Shown here: piece by piece, positions 1-7,656 of the stretch
Layout: every line of letters begins with the position of its first letter
How positions within the stretch are numbered: the stretch's first letter is position 1
Origin: Bradyrhizobium zhanjiangense
GTDB taxonomy: Bacteria; Pseudomonadota; Alphaproteobacteria; Rhizobiales; Xanthobacteraceae
DNA: 64,000 nucleotides
Reading direction: 5' to 3'
Assembly (NCBI RefSeq): GCF_004114935.1
Contig: NZ_CP022221.1
Location: 3,989,001 to 4,053,000 of the forward strand
Notes under the pieces: model-generated
Told to the model about the DNA's origin: nothing
The model's database searches: none
What the model saw: the letters and a program-made list of their open reading frames with translations, nothing else
Made by a program: the position numbers and the translations under genes

Positions 1-210
1 CGCCTTTCCTTTCCTGCCGGATTCTCCAGATCGCGCAACCCCCCGTGGCCGGAAACCACTGATTCACCATCCCTTCCTAAAGATCGGCGTCCGGCGCGGC
101 CCGCCGGTCCGGCAGGATGAAACCGAAACGCATTCTGCCCACAGTGCGGCCGAGATGAGGAGGCGCCGCAGCGGCGCCCAGAGAAACAAGCCAAACAAAG
201 GTATCCGCCT

Positions 211-1539
211 GTGTCCGAGATGTCCGGTGCAGCACGATGGTTGGAGCCCGCAGCCGACACGGCTGCGAGGCGGAACGTCTGGCTTGCCTGCCTGATCGCG
301 CTGACTGCGCTGCTGGTGCTCGGCAATCTCGCCAACGACGCCAGGCTCGATGTGAAATATGGCTGGGACGTCCGGGTCAATTGCGCGGCAGTCGATGCGC
401 ATGCCGACGGGCTCGATCCCTATTTCGTCAAGAACCTGAAGGGCACCAAGCTCTCTTATCCCTATCTGCCCGTGACGCTGGACGTCTTCCGCCCCCTGTG
501 CGCGGGCGGCTTTCTGGTCGATCATTACAGAAGCATCTTTCTCGTCCTCGCCGTGATCTGCGGCCTGCTCTTGCCCGGGCTCGGCCGAACGGGCACGAGC
601 GCGCGCGATGCTGCGCTCAAGGTGCTGTGCGCGCTCGGCGCGTTCGTCGGTTTCGAATGGGTGCAGGCGTCGGGGAATTTCGCGATTCTAAGCGGCCTGC
701 TGACCGCGATCGCGCTGTCGCTCCTGCTTCGTCCGCTTCCCTCTGGAGAAAACACGAGCTTTCCCTTGCGCCTTGCCGGCGCTGCACTGCTCGGCCTCGT
801 GACCTCGTTCAAGCTGGTGTTCTGTCCCGTGCTGGCTGCGCTCTATTTCCTGCCGCTGCCGCGCAGTCGCAAGCTGGCGCTGATCGCGATGGCGGCGTTC
901 GGCTTCGCATTGCCGGTCCTGATGTCGAGGCTGCTGTATCCTGATCTGTTCGCGAGTTGGCTGCTTGCAATTGCGGGTCAGATCCCGAACCAGCATGCCG
1001 TCGATCTCGTGGAGATCAATCCGTCGCTGCTGCTGCTGGCGCGGGACCTGATGGACCATGCCGGCCTCGGTGACAGCAGGCTGGCCATGTTCGCGACCTA
1101 TGCGCTCGCAGCACTCGCGCTCGTGCTGGTGCCGTTCGCCCTGTCCGTCCTGCGCGTGGCCGCGAGCCAGCCGGTGCGGGAGGGGGGATCGCTTCTGACG
1201 CGGCTGGATCGCTGGCTGATGGACCAGCCCCGCACGGCCATGCGCGTCACGGTGCTTGCCATGTTTGCGCTCTATCTCAGCTCGCCGCGCCTCAAGGAAT
1301 ATGCCTTCTTCGAGCTCGCGCTCTATGCCGCCATCCTCATCGTCGATCTTCCGGCCATGGCGCTCGCCGGATGTCTCTCGGTCGGTCTGCTCATTCCCGC
1401 ACTGATCTCGCTTCTGGGAGCAGCATTCGAGGGCAGCTTCATTCTCCTCACGGTCGCGCTGATGTGCTTCTGGATCCTGCTGCTCGACTTCCGTGCCGAG
1501 CCGAAACGCCTAGAGCCGCGCATAGTGGAGTCACGTTGA
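211..1539 (+). CDS. GT87/DUF2029-type polytopic glycosyltransferase
   Basis: A 442-residue inner-membrane protein with roughly ten hydrophobic segments, the first at about residues 24-41. The loop after it contains acidic residues and ends in DPYF (69-72), matching the first periplasmic loop of GT87 (DUF2029) enzymes, which transfer sugars from polyprenyl-phosphate donors. A TSFK segment near residue 198 followed by the basic RSRK resembles the family's internal positive loop. The GTG at 211 was taken as start; an ATG three codons later is equally possible. It stands alone, with no other envelope-sugar gene beside it, so acceptor and sugar are unknown. The fold-level assignment is fairly safe; the substrate is not inferred. 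Confidence 0.7.
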   Translation: MSEMSGAARWLEPAADTAARRNVWLACLIALTALLVLGNLANDARLDVKYGWDVRVNCAAVDAHADGLDPYFVKNLKGTKLSYPYLPVTLDVFRPLCAGGFLVDHYRSIFLVLAVICGLLLPGLGRTGTSARDAALKVLCALGAFVGFEWVQASGNFAILSGLLTAIALSLLLRPLPSGENTSFPLRLAGAALLGLVTSFKLVFCPVLAALYFLPLPRSRKLALIAMAAFGFALPVLMSRLLYPDLFASWLLAIAGQIPNQHAVDLVEINPSLLLLARDLMDHAGLGDSRLAMFATYALAALALVLVPFALSVLRVAASQPVREGGSLLTRLDRWLMDQPRTAMRVTVLAMFALYLSSPRLKEYAFFELALYAAILIVDLPAMALAGCLSVGLLIPALISLLGAAFEGSFILLTVALMCFWILLLDFRAEPKRLEPRIVESR

Positions 1540-1951
1540 AGGGCTCACGATCGCGCTGAATCGCTTCTGCGCGCATTCCGGAGATCCGACCTCCGATCTC
1601 ACATCCATGAAGGCATTGTAGGAACCGGATCGAGCCCGAAGTCGGCCATCGATCTCGACCAATGCTGGTGTGGTTGAGCAGATAACGGCGCCTAACAAAG
1701 TTCCGTGCGCGAGATCAACCCGCGGCATCCGCGTCGGCGTTAACGATCTCGTGGAATGCTCGGTCGCGTTCCGAATGCCGCCATGACCGCAATTACTCGT
1801 CCAAGCGGGGGCGAGGATGGAGCTTTGCCAAGGCGCAAAGGATCACCGCCCACCCGGCTTAGGTTGTCTTGATTAAATCTACACGCGCTCGTTGTCAAAC
1901 TATTAAAGGTTGTATTGCCATACATGTCTTCGGAATTGCTGGGAATGACAA
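1540..1951. other. Gap without a convincing gene
   Basis: Between the glycosyltransferase and the PAP2 gene no reading frame on either strand has recognisable protein character. The last 90 bases (about 1860-1945) are markedly AT-rich for this window and may hold the promoter of the downstream gene, but no clean -35/-10 pair with standard spacing is evident. Confidence 0.5.
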
Positions 1952-3008
1952 ATGGCGGTTCAGGCATGCTCGATCGGTGGTCTTGCTCGTTCGACAGGTG
2001 CTCTATCAACCCCAGGGGCAAGGGCGGAACTCGCGGTTTGCCTTAATCTTTTTCAGCTCAACTGGGTTCTCATCGCAGCCACGCTGGCCGTCTTCGTCGT
2101 TGGGATGCGTCTAGCCGGTTTTCAATTGCGGGTAAGCAGCCATCTGCTCTATTTCGGAATTGCCGGCGTGTACGGAGTGGTCGGTTATCTAAATCTGAAA
2201 TCAAAACTCAGACATCGCCCTGTTCTTCATTGCTCAAATCGTTCTTCAACTTCTTCTTCTGGTGTCGATCGGCTATCTCGCGGCGACAGCCAACTTTCCA
2301 ATGCAGGACACGAATCTGCTGGCCATGGATCGGGCGCTCGGCCTGGATTTTCGTGCTTATCTGGCGTTGGTCAACCGGCCGGGTCTGATCGATGCTCTTG
2401 CAGTGACCTACGACTCCATTCGATGGCAACTGGTTCTGATCGTGGTTGTCGTTCCACTGCTCGGTCATTACAGGCGCGCTGCGGAGTTCTCGCTCGGATT
2501 TGGCCTGACGTTGGCTATCACGAGCCTCATCTCCACGCTGTTCCCAGCGACCGGCGTCTATGAAACCGTAGGACTACACTCAGCGGACCATCCCAATTTC
2601 GAGCCCTCCGTCTACAACGCGACGCTGCGCGAGCTCCCCCTGGTGCGCGACGGCACAGTGAAGCTGCTCGATGCGTTTCAACTGGGGCCGCTTCTGACCT
2701 TTCCAAGCTTTCACGCGGTCTCGGCAGTCTTGTACATGTGGGTGCTCTGGCCGATCCGCTGGGTCCGGGGCATCGACGTGCTATGGAACGCGGTCATGCT
2801 GGCCGCGACCCCGATCGGAGGGGGACACTATTTTGTCGACGTGTTCGCCGGGGTGGTCCTCGCCATCGCATCGATCTGGGTCATCAAAGGCATCGGCGCA
2901 CGTCTTGCGCCCGAGCAGGATCGGGAGAGAGTCATCTCGCAGATCTCCACCGTCGACCCATTGGCGATGGTCGAGCCCGACGGAGATCTGAGCCCGCAAT
3001 CGTCGTAG
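1952..3008 (+). pseudogene. PAP2-family (AUR1-like) membrane phosphatase, frameshifted
   Basis: The N-terminal part (from ATG 1952, hydrophobic through about 2190) and the C-terminal part (to 3008) lie in different frames; the second reads back to about 2199 as sensible membrane protein (ALFFIAQ...LLLLVSIGY) before meeting a TGA at 2196. One surplus base between about 2196 and 2213 explains this; removing it would give about 351 residues. PAP2 catalytic signatures are intact in the second part: PSFH (near 2703) and GGGHYFVDV (near 2818), the arrangement of inositol-phosphorylceramide-synthase-like PAP2_3 proteins, which dephosphorylate or transfer head groups on lipid phosphates. The start is uncertain. 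It may be a real mutation or a sequencing error. Confidence 0.65.
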
Positions 3009-3153
3009 TGCTGCGGTGGAAATATGGTTGAAGGCGCGCATGACCGGGTGTCGGCCAAGCCGAAATCCATCTGGTTGCTGCCTTCATTTTATGCGGCGTT
3101 AAATTGCCCGCCGCGCGAGGTTGTGGGATCCAGGCTCAGCCCGCGCATTGGGA

Positions 3154-3279
3154 ATGATTTGGGTCATCCTCTTCTTCTGTCTTCTGCATGTCTTCGACGC
3201 TCCGCTCGACCGTGTCCACACGATCTGGCAGCGCGCTGATTTTCTCGCATACCTCTTGGGAGTTGACACATGGATCTGA
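3154..3279 (+). CDS. Tiny membrane peptide overlapping the acyl carrier protein start
   Basis: A 41-residue frame starts at ATG 3154 (MIWVILFFCLLH...) and ends in a TGA at 3277-3279, overlapping the ATG of the acyl carrier gene at 3270 by ten bases. The first 14 residues form a hydrophobic helix; the rest has ordinary coding-like composition (DAPLDRVHTIW...). The overlap would couple the two translations. The same frame is open upstream to about 3103, so it could also be the remnant C-terminus of a larger membrane protein. No family is recognised; coding status rests on composition and overlap only. Confidence 0.3.
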   Translation: MIWVILFFCLLHVFDAPLDRVHTIWQRADFLAYLLGVDTWI

Positions 3280-3521
3280 ACGTCCGCTCGAAAATGCGCG
3301 ACTATGTCGTCCAGCGGCTCAGCCTGCGCGGAGATCATTCTCCGGTCGAGGACGATGAGCTCTTGTTCACCAGCGCCCGGCTCGACTCGCTGGATGCGGT
3401 CGAAATCATCATGTCGCTGGAGATGGACTACGGGATCGATTTTGCGCGGATCAATTTCGATCTGACGCAGCTGGATTCGATCAACGCCATCTGCGATCTG
3501 GTGGATGCGGTCAACGCGTGA
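3270..3521 (+). CDS. Acyl carrier protein
   Basis: An 83-residue acidic helical protein with the phosphopantetheine attachment signature: Ser40 inside LDSLDAVEII (38-47). Ser40 would receive 4'-phosphopantetheine from a holo-ACP synthase and carry an acyl chain as thioester in the cytosol. It is not the fatty-acid AcpP beside fabD/fabF; it stands after a lipid phosphatase and a small membrane peptide, which suggests a dedicated ACP for a lipid or envelope modification. The N-terminus (MDLNVRSKMRD) is slightly longer and more basic than AcpP. No ketosynthase, ligase or acyltransferase lies nearby, so its loading partner must be elsewhere. Confidence 0.85.
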   Translation: MDLNVRSKMRDYVVQRLSLRGDHSPVEDDELLFTSARLDSLDAVEIIMSLEMDYGIDFARINFDLTQLDSINAICDLVDAVNA

Positions 3522-3591
3522 CCAGTCCAAATGGCTCTTTAGCCATTCGTCCGTGTGAGATGTCACAGACGCTTCGCACGATGCTCTCACC

Positions 3592-3886
3592 TGGTGCGGG
3601 CGGCCGGACTCGAACCGGCACAGGCCTTGCGGCCCCACGGATTTTCATACCACTTCGGCTTTCGCCGCCGCCCTTTCGGCGTTCGTGGTCTGGACTATCC
3701 CTTCACCCTGGCGCTTGTCCGCTGTAGGTGCTGCCCGTCTAGTCTCTACACCTTCCCCCTGGCGGGGGCTTGGCTCGGGATTGCCAGTGAAGGTTTCCCC
3801 GACTTTGAGCAGTTCTGCTCCTGAAGTTTCCTCCAGGGCACTCAATGGCTTAAGTCCGATGCGTCTACCAATTCCGCCACGCCCGC
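3592..3886 (-). tRNA. tRNA-Leu(UAA), interrupted by a group I intron
   Basis: On the minus strand the 5' exon is 3886-3852 (35 nt, ending with T33-T34 of the anticodon) and the 3' exon is 3645-3592 (54 nt). The acceptor stem pairs GCGGGCG with CGCCCGC, the terminal CCA is encoded, the T arm is GCCGG/CCGGC around TTCGAGT, and the long variable arm pairs GGCC with GGCC around GCAA, as expected for a class II tRNA. Joining the exons gives anticodon loop CTTAAAA with anticodon TAA. The interruption lies between the first and second anticodon bases, the same position as in cyanobacterial and plastid tRNA-Leu genes. Standard finders may miss this gene because of the insertion. Confidence 0.95.
3646..3851 (-). 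ncRNA. Group I self-splicing intron (IC3-like) in tRNA-Leu(UAA)
   Basis: A 206-nt insertion running 3851 to 3646 on the minus strand. The exon end ACUU pairs with GAGU at intron positions 9-12, giving the obligatory U-G wobble at the 5' splice site; UU just before it can pair with the 3' exon's A run (P10). The last intron base is G. Core blocks are visible in order: GGCAATCCCGAGCCAAGC (P/Q region), GTAGAGACTAGACGGGC (R) and AAGGGATAGTCC (S). No open frame for a homing endonuclease fits inside, so it is a minimal ribozyme. Subgroup IC3 is inferred from these core blocks and the insertion site. Confidence 0.92.
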
Positions 3887-3895
3887 ATCGGCCCA

Positions 3896-3924
3896 TCTAT
3901 ACGGCGCAATTGCCCGACGGGCAA
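3896..3924 (-). promoter_or_regulatory. Sigma-70-type promoter of tRNA-Leu(UAA)
   Basis: On the minus strand a TTGCCC -35 (3924-3919) and a TATAGA -10 (3901-3896) are separated by exactly 17 bases and sit immediately upstream of the mature tRNA 5' end at 3886, so transcription should begin about 3-4 bases before the tRNA. The -35 lies within a perfect 7-1-7 palindrome (TTGCCCG, central base, CGGGCAA; 3910-3924). Confidence 0.6.
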
Positions 3925-3961
3925 AGAGAATACAGCCGATTCCGCGCACGATTTGAGCCGC

Positions 3962-4108
3962 TTACCTCAGGGGCTTCAGCTCGGATTCCGTCACGTCCTC
4001 GGCCCTCTGGCATTGCTGCTTTGTTGGCTCTATAGGCGGTTCTTCCTTGAGCGAGTCGGGTGCACGAGGCAAAGCCTCAATCCGGACATCTATTGTTGCT
4101 TTAGGCAT
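3962..4108 (-). CDS. Possible small acidic protein
   Basis: A 48-residue frame from ATG at 4108 to a stop at 3962, between the tRNA promoter region and the lipoprotein gene on the other strand. The sequence (MPKATIDVRIEALP... ending DVTESELKPLR) is hydrophilic with a plausible composition and no low-complexity bias, but no domain is recognised and no strong ribosome-binding site precedes the ATG. Kept only as a candidate. Confidence 0.25.
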   Translation of the reverse strand: MPKATIDVRIEALPRAPDSLKEEPPIEPTKQQCQRAEDVTESELKPLR

Positions 4109-4137
4109 TCTCAATCCGCGGGGACTAATCATCCGGC

Positions 4138-4557
4138 ATGGCTGCTTCGTTTTCCTCTTCCCTGCGCTCCTGCAGCGTGCTGCTCGCGGCCGGTGCTTTG
4201 CTGTCCGGCTGCGCCGGCATGAGTGAGACGGTCGCGCCGGCCTTCGCCGATCCCGGCAAATACGAATTGTATGACTGCAAGCAGCTCGAGACCGAGCGCA
4301 AGGCGCTCGCGAACCGCACTGCCGATTTGCAGAAGCTGATGGACAAGGCCCAGACCGGCGCTGGTGGCGCGGTGGTGTCCGAGCTTGCCTATCGCAACGA
4401 CTACATCGCGGCGCGGGGCCAGGCGCAACTTGCCGATGAGGCCTGGCGCCGCAACAGGTGCCGGGAAACACCGCCCGGGCCGACACCGCCCGCCGCGCCG
4501 CCGTCATCCGCGGCCGCTGCCAAGCCGGCGTCGAAATCCGGAAAAGCGATCCGCTGA
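4138..4557 (+). CDS. Predicted lipoprotein, unknown function
   Basis: A 139-residue protein with a lipoprotein signal: a hydrophobic stretch ends in the lipobox LLSGC, so the mature protein should begin at the Cys around position 25 and be anchored in the envelope. The middle (about 40-95) is a charged helical region beginning YELYDCKQLETERKAL, with paired cysteines at about 47 and 105. The tail is rich in Pro, Ala and Lys, typical of an unstructured periplasmic end. Similar short lipoproteins are common in rhizobia and uncharacterised. It is monocistronic and converges on the monooxygenase gene. Confidence 0.7.
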   Translation: MAASFSSSLRSCSVLLAAGALLSGCAGMSETVAPAFADPGKYELYDCKQLETERKALANRTADLQKLMDKAQTGAGGAVVSELAYRNDYIAARGQAQLADEAWRRNRCRETPPGPTPPAAPPSSAAAAKPASKSGKAIR

Positions 4558-4582
4558 GGCACCGCGCCGGCGGCGCCTGGAC

Positions 4583-5785
4583 TCAAGGCCGCCAGTTGTA
4601 GATCCAGTCCTGCCGCGCCAGCATGCGGTCCGGGCCGAGCGCGCGGATCGCAAGATCGCGCGCGATCGCGAGCGGCCCGCTGAAATGATAGATGCGGCCC
4701 TGCTGCCGCGCCGTCCGCTGCACCCGGCGCACGCGCGCCTGGCGCGCGCGGCCATATTGCGTCAGCGCAGCCGTGATGCCCGCGGTGCTCTCGGCCGCCT
4801 CGACGCTCAAATGCCGCGCGAGCACGGCGGCATCCTCGATCGCCATGCCGGCGCCTTGGGCTGCGAACGGCAGCATCGCATGCACGGCATCGCCGAGCAG
4901 CCCGACTGGCCCCTTGCTCCAGGGGCAGCCGTCAGGCACCCCGAACAGCGCCCATTTCCGCCAGGCGTCGACCGGGGCGAGCATCATCCGCGCCGACGGC
5001 GGCCAGCGCGGCGCGGCGAAAGCCTCTATCACCTCGTGGGGATCGCCGGGCGTGCTCCAGCCCGGCCTGTTCCAGGTGCCCGGCAGCACCGCGACCACGT
5101 TGATCTGGCGTCCGCCTGCGATCGGATAGGCCACGAGATGCGCGTTCGGGCCCATCCAGAGCTGCACTCGGCGCGCCGTGTAGTCCTTCGGCAGTTGCGT
5201 CGCATCGAGCGTGCCGCGCCAGGCGATCAGGCCGGAAAAGCGCGGCTGCACTTCGGGGAACAGGTGCTGGCGGACCGTCGACCAGATGCCATCGGCGCCG
5301 ATCAACGCGCTGGCGAGATCGCTGCGGCGGATCGTGCCGCTGCGATGGACCACCGTCAGCCCCTTGGCGTGAGGCGCGACGTCCTCGAAGGTCGCGCCCA
5401 GCTTCAGGTCGATATCGGGATGGTCGGCAACAGCGCCCGCCAGCGCCGATTGCAGATCGGCGCGGTGCACCACCCAATAGGGGGCGCCGGCGCGCGCGGA
5501 GGCTGCTTCGCCGAGCGGCATGCGCAGCAGCTCGCCGCCGGCCCGCGCGCTCATGATCGAGACCGCTTCCGGGATCACGGCGCGCAGCTTGAGGCGTTCG
5601 GTGAGACCGAGCTCGACCAGCACGCGGCTGGCATTGGGGGAGAGTTGCAGGCCGGCGCCGACTTCCTCGAGGCGCTCGGCCTTCTCCAGCACGACGATGC
5701 GGAAGCCGCGGGCCGCGAGCGCAAGCGCGGCCGTCAGTCCACCGATGCCGGCACCGGCAATGACAATCGTTCGGGAGAGCGCCAC
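4583..5785 (-). CDS. FAD-dependent monooxygenase (salicylate/3-hydroxybenzoate hydroxylase-like)
   Basis: A 400-residue class A flavoprotein hydroxylase. The FAD ADP-binding motif GAGIGG is at about 10-15, followed by the acidic end of beta-2 (VVLEKAERLEEVGAG) and the family motif LSPNASRVL; an ADGIWS segment sits mid-protein and the second FAD motif GLLGDAVHAMLPFAAQGAG near residue 290. Such enzymes use NAD(P)H and O2 to hydroxylate aromatic rings. The start is the GTG at 5785, preceded by a purine-rich AGGGG; it lies 19 bases after the zinc-finger gene on the same strand, so the two are likely co-transcribed. No ring-cleavage genes are adjacent, so the substrate is unknown. Confidence 0.85.
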   Translation of the reverse strand: MALSRTIVIAGAGIGGLTAALALAARGFRIVVLEKAERLEEVGAGLQLSPNASRVLVELGLTERLKLRAVIPEAVSIMSARAGGELLRMPLGEAASARAGAPYWVVHRADLQSALAGAVADHPDIDLKLGATFEDVAPHAKGLTVVHRSGTIRRSDLASALIGADGIWSTVRQHLFPEVQPRFSGLIAWRGTLDATQLPKDYTARRVQLWMGPNAHLVAYPIAGGRQINVVAVLPGTWNRPGWSTPGDPHEVIEAFAAPRWPPSARMMLAPVDAWRKWALFGVPDGCPWSKGPVGLLGDAVHAMLPFAAQGAGMAIEDAAVLARHLSVEAAESTAGITAALTQYGRARQARVRRVQRTARQQGRIYHFSGPLAIARDLAIRALGPDRMLARQDWIYNWRP

Positions 5786-5804
5786 CCCTGACCGATGAGA
5801 CCGG

Positions 5805-6050
5805 TCAGGCCACCTTGTCCTTCAGCACGCATTCCGGCGGACGGGCTTCGCCCGCCTTCAGGTCGGCCGCGAAGCGGTACAGCGTCGAGCAATAGGGGCA
5901 GATGATCTCGTTGTCGTTGCCGAGGTCGAGGAAGACGTGCGGATGATCGAACGGAGGGTTGGCGCCCACGCACATGAACTCTTGCGAGCCGATCTCGATG
6001 ACGGGAACTCCGGCATCGTTGTGGAAGTGCGGGACGACATGGTCGGACAT
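5805..6050 (-). CDS. CHCC-type zinc-finger domain protein
   Basis: An 81-residue cytosolic protein matching the zf-CHCC fold found in the mitochondrial complex I accessory subunit NDUFS6 and in short alphaproteobacterial proteins. Cys27, a His around 36, and the CPYC pair around 50-53 (IICPYCSTLYRF) are the metal ligands. It leads a two-gene operon with the flavin monooxygenase. Alphaproteobacterial complex I can contain an NDUFS6-like zinc subunit, so a role as a respiratory-complex accessory protein is possible; the sequence itself shows only the zinc site. Confidence 0.85.
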   Translation of the reverse strand: MSDHVVPHFHNDAGVPVIEIGSQEFMCVGANPPFDHPHVFLDLGNDNEIICPYCSTLYRFAADLKAGEARPPECVLKDKVA

Positions 6051-6357
6051 CGTAGTTCATCCTGGAGTGGCAATGGCGACAGGTACAATCGGAAACTGAC
6101 GCGGCATCTTTAAGGCGCCGCGGACCATACTGGTGGGTTCAGATGATTGCTAGTCCAGCGGAACCGAAAGGTTCGCAATTGCCCCATGCTCATTTGCTCA
6201 TGCAAATTCGACACAATCTTGGGGCCTGAGAGAAGCCCTTCTTTCGTCGGTGGCGTTGTGTCGCAATTTTGGCATACTATGTCTGTCGACGAGCATAATT
6301 GCGACGAAAGACGAATCGTCAGGCGTCAGCGATTTTAGGACCGTCCAGGCTTTCCGC
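6051..6357. other. Divergent intergenic region
   Basis: This 307-base gap separates the zinc-finger operon (leftward) from a membrane protein gene (rightward), so it must contain both promoters. It is less GC-rich than the surrounding genes in the stretch 6140-6320. No reading frame has coding character and no recognisable operator, repeat or RNA element was seen. Confidence 0.5.
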
Positions 6358-7494
6358 ATGAAATGGCTGCAAATCAGCACAGCGTTGGCCGGTGTCGCGG
6401 CATGCAGCTTCATGCTCGCGCAGGTAGCACCGCACGCCCGCGAGGCCGGCGCGATCCTCGCCGCCCAGGACGATCCCGCCGTGCTCTCCGAGCTCAAGCT
6501 CGATGCGCTGCTGCGGCAGAACGAGCGCCTGGTTCAGGACAACATCGAGGCTGCGCTCGCCGCGGGCGACGCCGATCTCGCCGACAGTTTCGTCGCGCTC
6601 GCGCGTGACCGTAACATCGCGCTCCCGGACGACCTCCTGAGCCGCGTCAGCGACGCGGTCAAAGCCGAGAATTCCACCTCACATTTTGCCAAACGATTTG
6701 CCACCGGTCTCGTCACCGGCAATGCCGACGACGTCGCGAGCCTGTCGGGAACGGTGGCCGGCGATCTCTTCGTGATCGGCGACATCAGGGACGTTGTCCG
6801 GGAAGGCAAGCATCTCGCCATGGGCGAGGACACGGACCGGCTCGTGCTGGGGCTTGCGGCGGCGGGCCTTGTGGTGACGGCGGCAACCTACGTCTCGGTC
6901 GGTGGTGCCGCGCCGGTGCGCGCCGGGCTGACGCTGGTGAAGGACGCGCGCAAGGTGGGGCGGCTCGGTGAGGGGCTTGCGGCATGGGCCGGCCGGTCGG
7001 CGCGCGAGATCGTCGACACGCCGATGCTTCAGAACGCGGTCGCCAAGGGGTCGGTGCTGCGGCCGGGTGCGACCATGAGCGCGATCAAGGCTGCGTTCCG
7101 CGCCGAAAAGGCCGGCGCGCTGGTTCGGCTCGGCAAAGACGTGACGCGCGTCGCCGAAAAGACCGGCACGCGCGGGGCGATGGACACGTTGCGGATCGCC
7201 GACGGCCCGAAGGATGTTGCGCGCGCGGCGCGGCTTGCGGAGGCGCAGGGCGGCAAGACCCGCGCCATCATGAAACTGCTTGGCCGCGGCGCGCTGCTCC
7301 TCATCGGCGGTGCGTTCGATCTGACGCTCTGGCTGTTCGGCGCGGCACTGACGCTGTTTGGGCTGTTGTCCTCGATCAAGGCGACCACGGAGCGCCTGAC
7401 CCAGGCCTGGTGTGATCGCAAGCGCGCGCGGCGGCTCCGCCGGGCGCAGATGGCCGCCGAGGCCGCTCTGGCGGATGCAGCCCTCAGGGCCTAA
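6358..7494 (+). CDS. Membrane-associated protein of unknown function
   Basis: A 378-residue protein from ATG 6358. It has an N-terminal signal or anchor (residues 3-22), a helical Ala/Leu/Asp-rich stretch that may form repeats or a coiled coil (about 35-105), a transmembrane segment near 155-175 (LVLGLAAAGLVVTAATYVSV) and another pair near 300-330, followed by a short basic tail (RKRARRLRRAQ). I do not recognise a family. The frame is open further upstream, but this ATG begins a good signal sequence. A repeat-like palindrome lies directly downstream. Confidence 0.65.
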   Translation: MKWLQISTALAGVAACSFMLAQVAPHAREAGAILAAQDDPAVLSELKLDALLRQNERLVQDNIEAALAAGDADLADSFVALARDRNIALPDDLLSRVSDAVKAENSTSHFAKRFATGLVTGNADDVASLSGTVAGDLFVIGDIRDVVREGKHLAMGEDTDRLVLGLAAAGLVVTAATYVSVGGAAPVRAGLTLVKDARKVGRLGEGLAAWAGRSAREIVDTPMLQNAVAKGSVLRPGATMSAIKAAFRAEKAGALVRLGKDVTRVAEKTGTRGAMDTLRIADGPKDVARAARLAEAQGGKTRAIMKLLGRGALLLIGGAFDLTLWLFGAALTLFGLLSSIKATTERLTQAWCDRKRARRLRRAQMAAEAALADAALRA

Positions 7495-7497
7495 AGC

Positions 7498-7619
7498 GCG
7501 ATGAGATTGAGGTAATTCGTAGCCGCGCTTGAGGCTATTGTTTGAGCATGATCTCCGCGCAAACGCGTTCCGCGTTTGCGGAGCGGAAAAACCGCTGCAC
7601 ACTTGTCCGGATCGTGCTC
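7498..7619. repeat. Rhizobiales-type intergenic palindromic repeat
   Basis: The gap contains a near-perfect inverted pair, GAGCATGATC (7544-7553) and GATCGTGCTC (7610-7619), enclosing an inner palindrome CGCAAACGCG/CGCGTTTGCG (7558-7580) and the phrase accgctgcacacttgtccgg. From memory, closely similar 'gagcatgatc ... ccgctacacacttttccggatcatgctc' elements are dispersed in rhizobial intergenic regions. It lies just downstream of the membrane-protein gene and could form a strong transcript hairpin. Confidence 0.6.
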
Positions 7620-7656
7620 TAAGATCGACTTTCCCCCCTCCAGACCCGCGGAACTG

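Noticed and set aside
3518..4035. Several short open frames on both strands
   Set aside because: They run across the tRNA-Leu exons and the group I intron and have no coding character.
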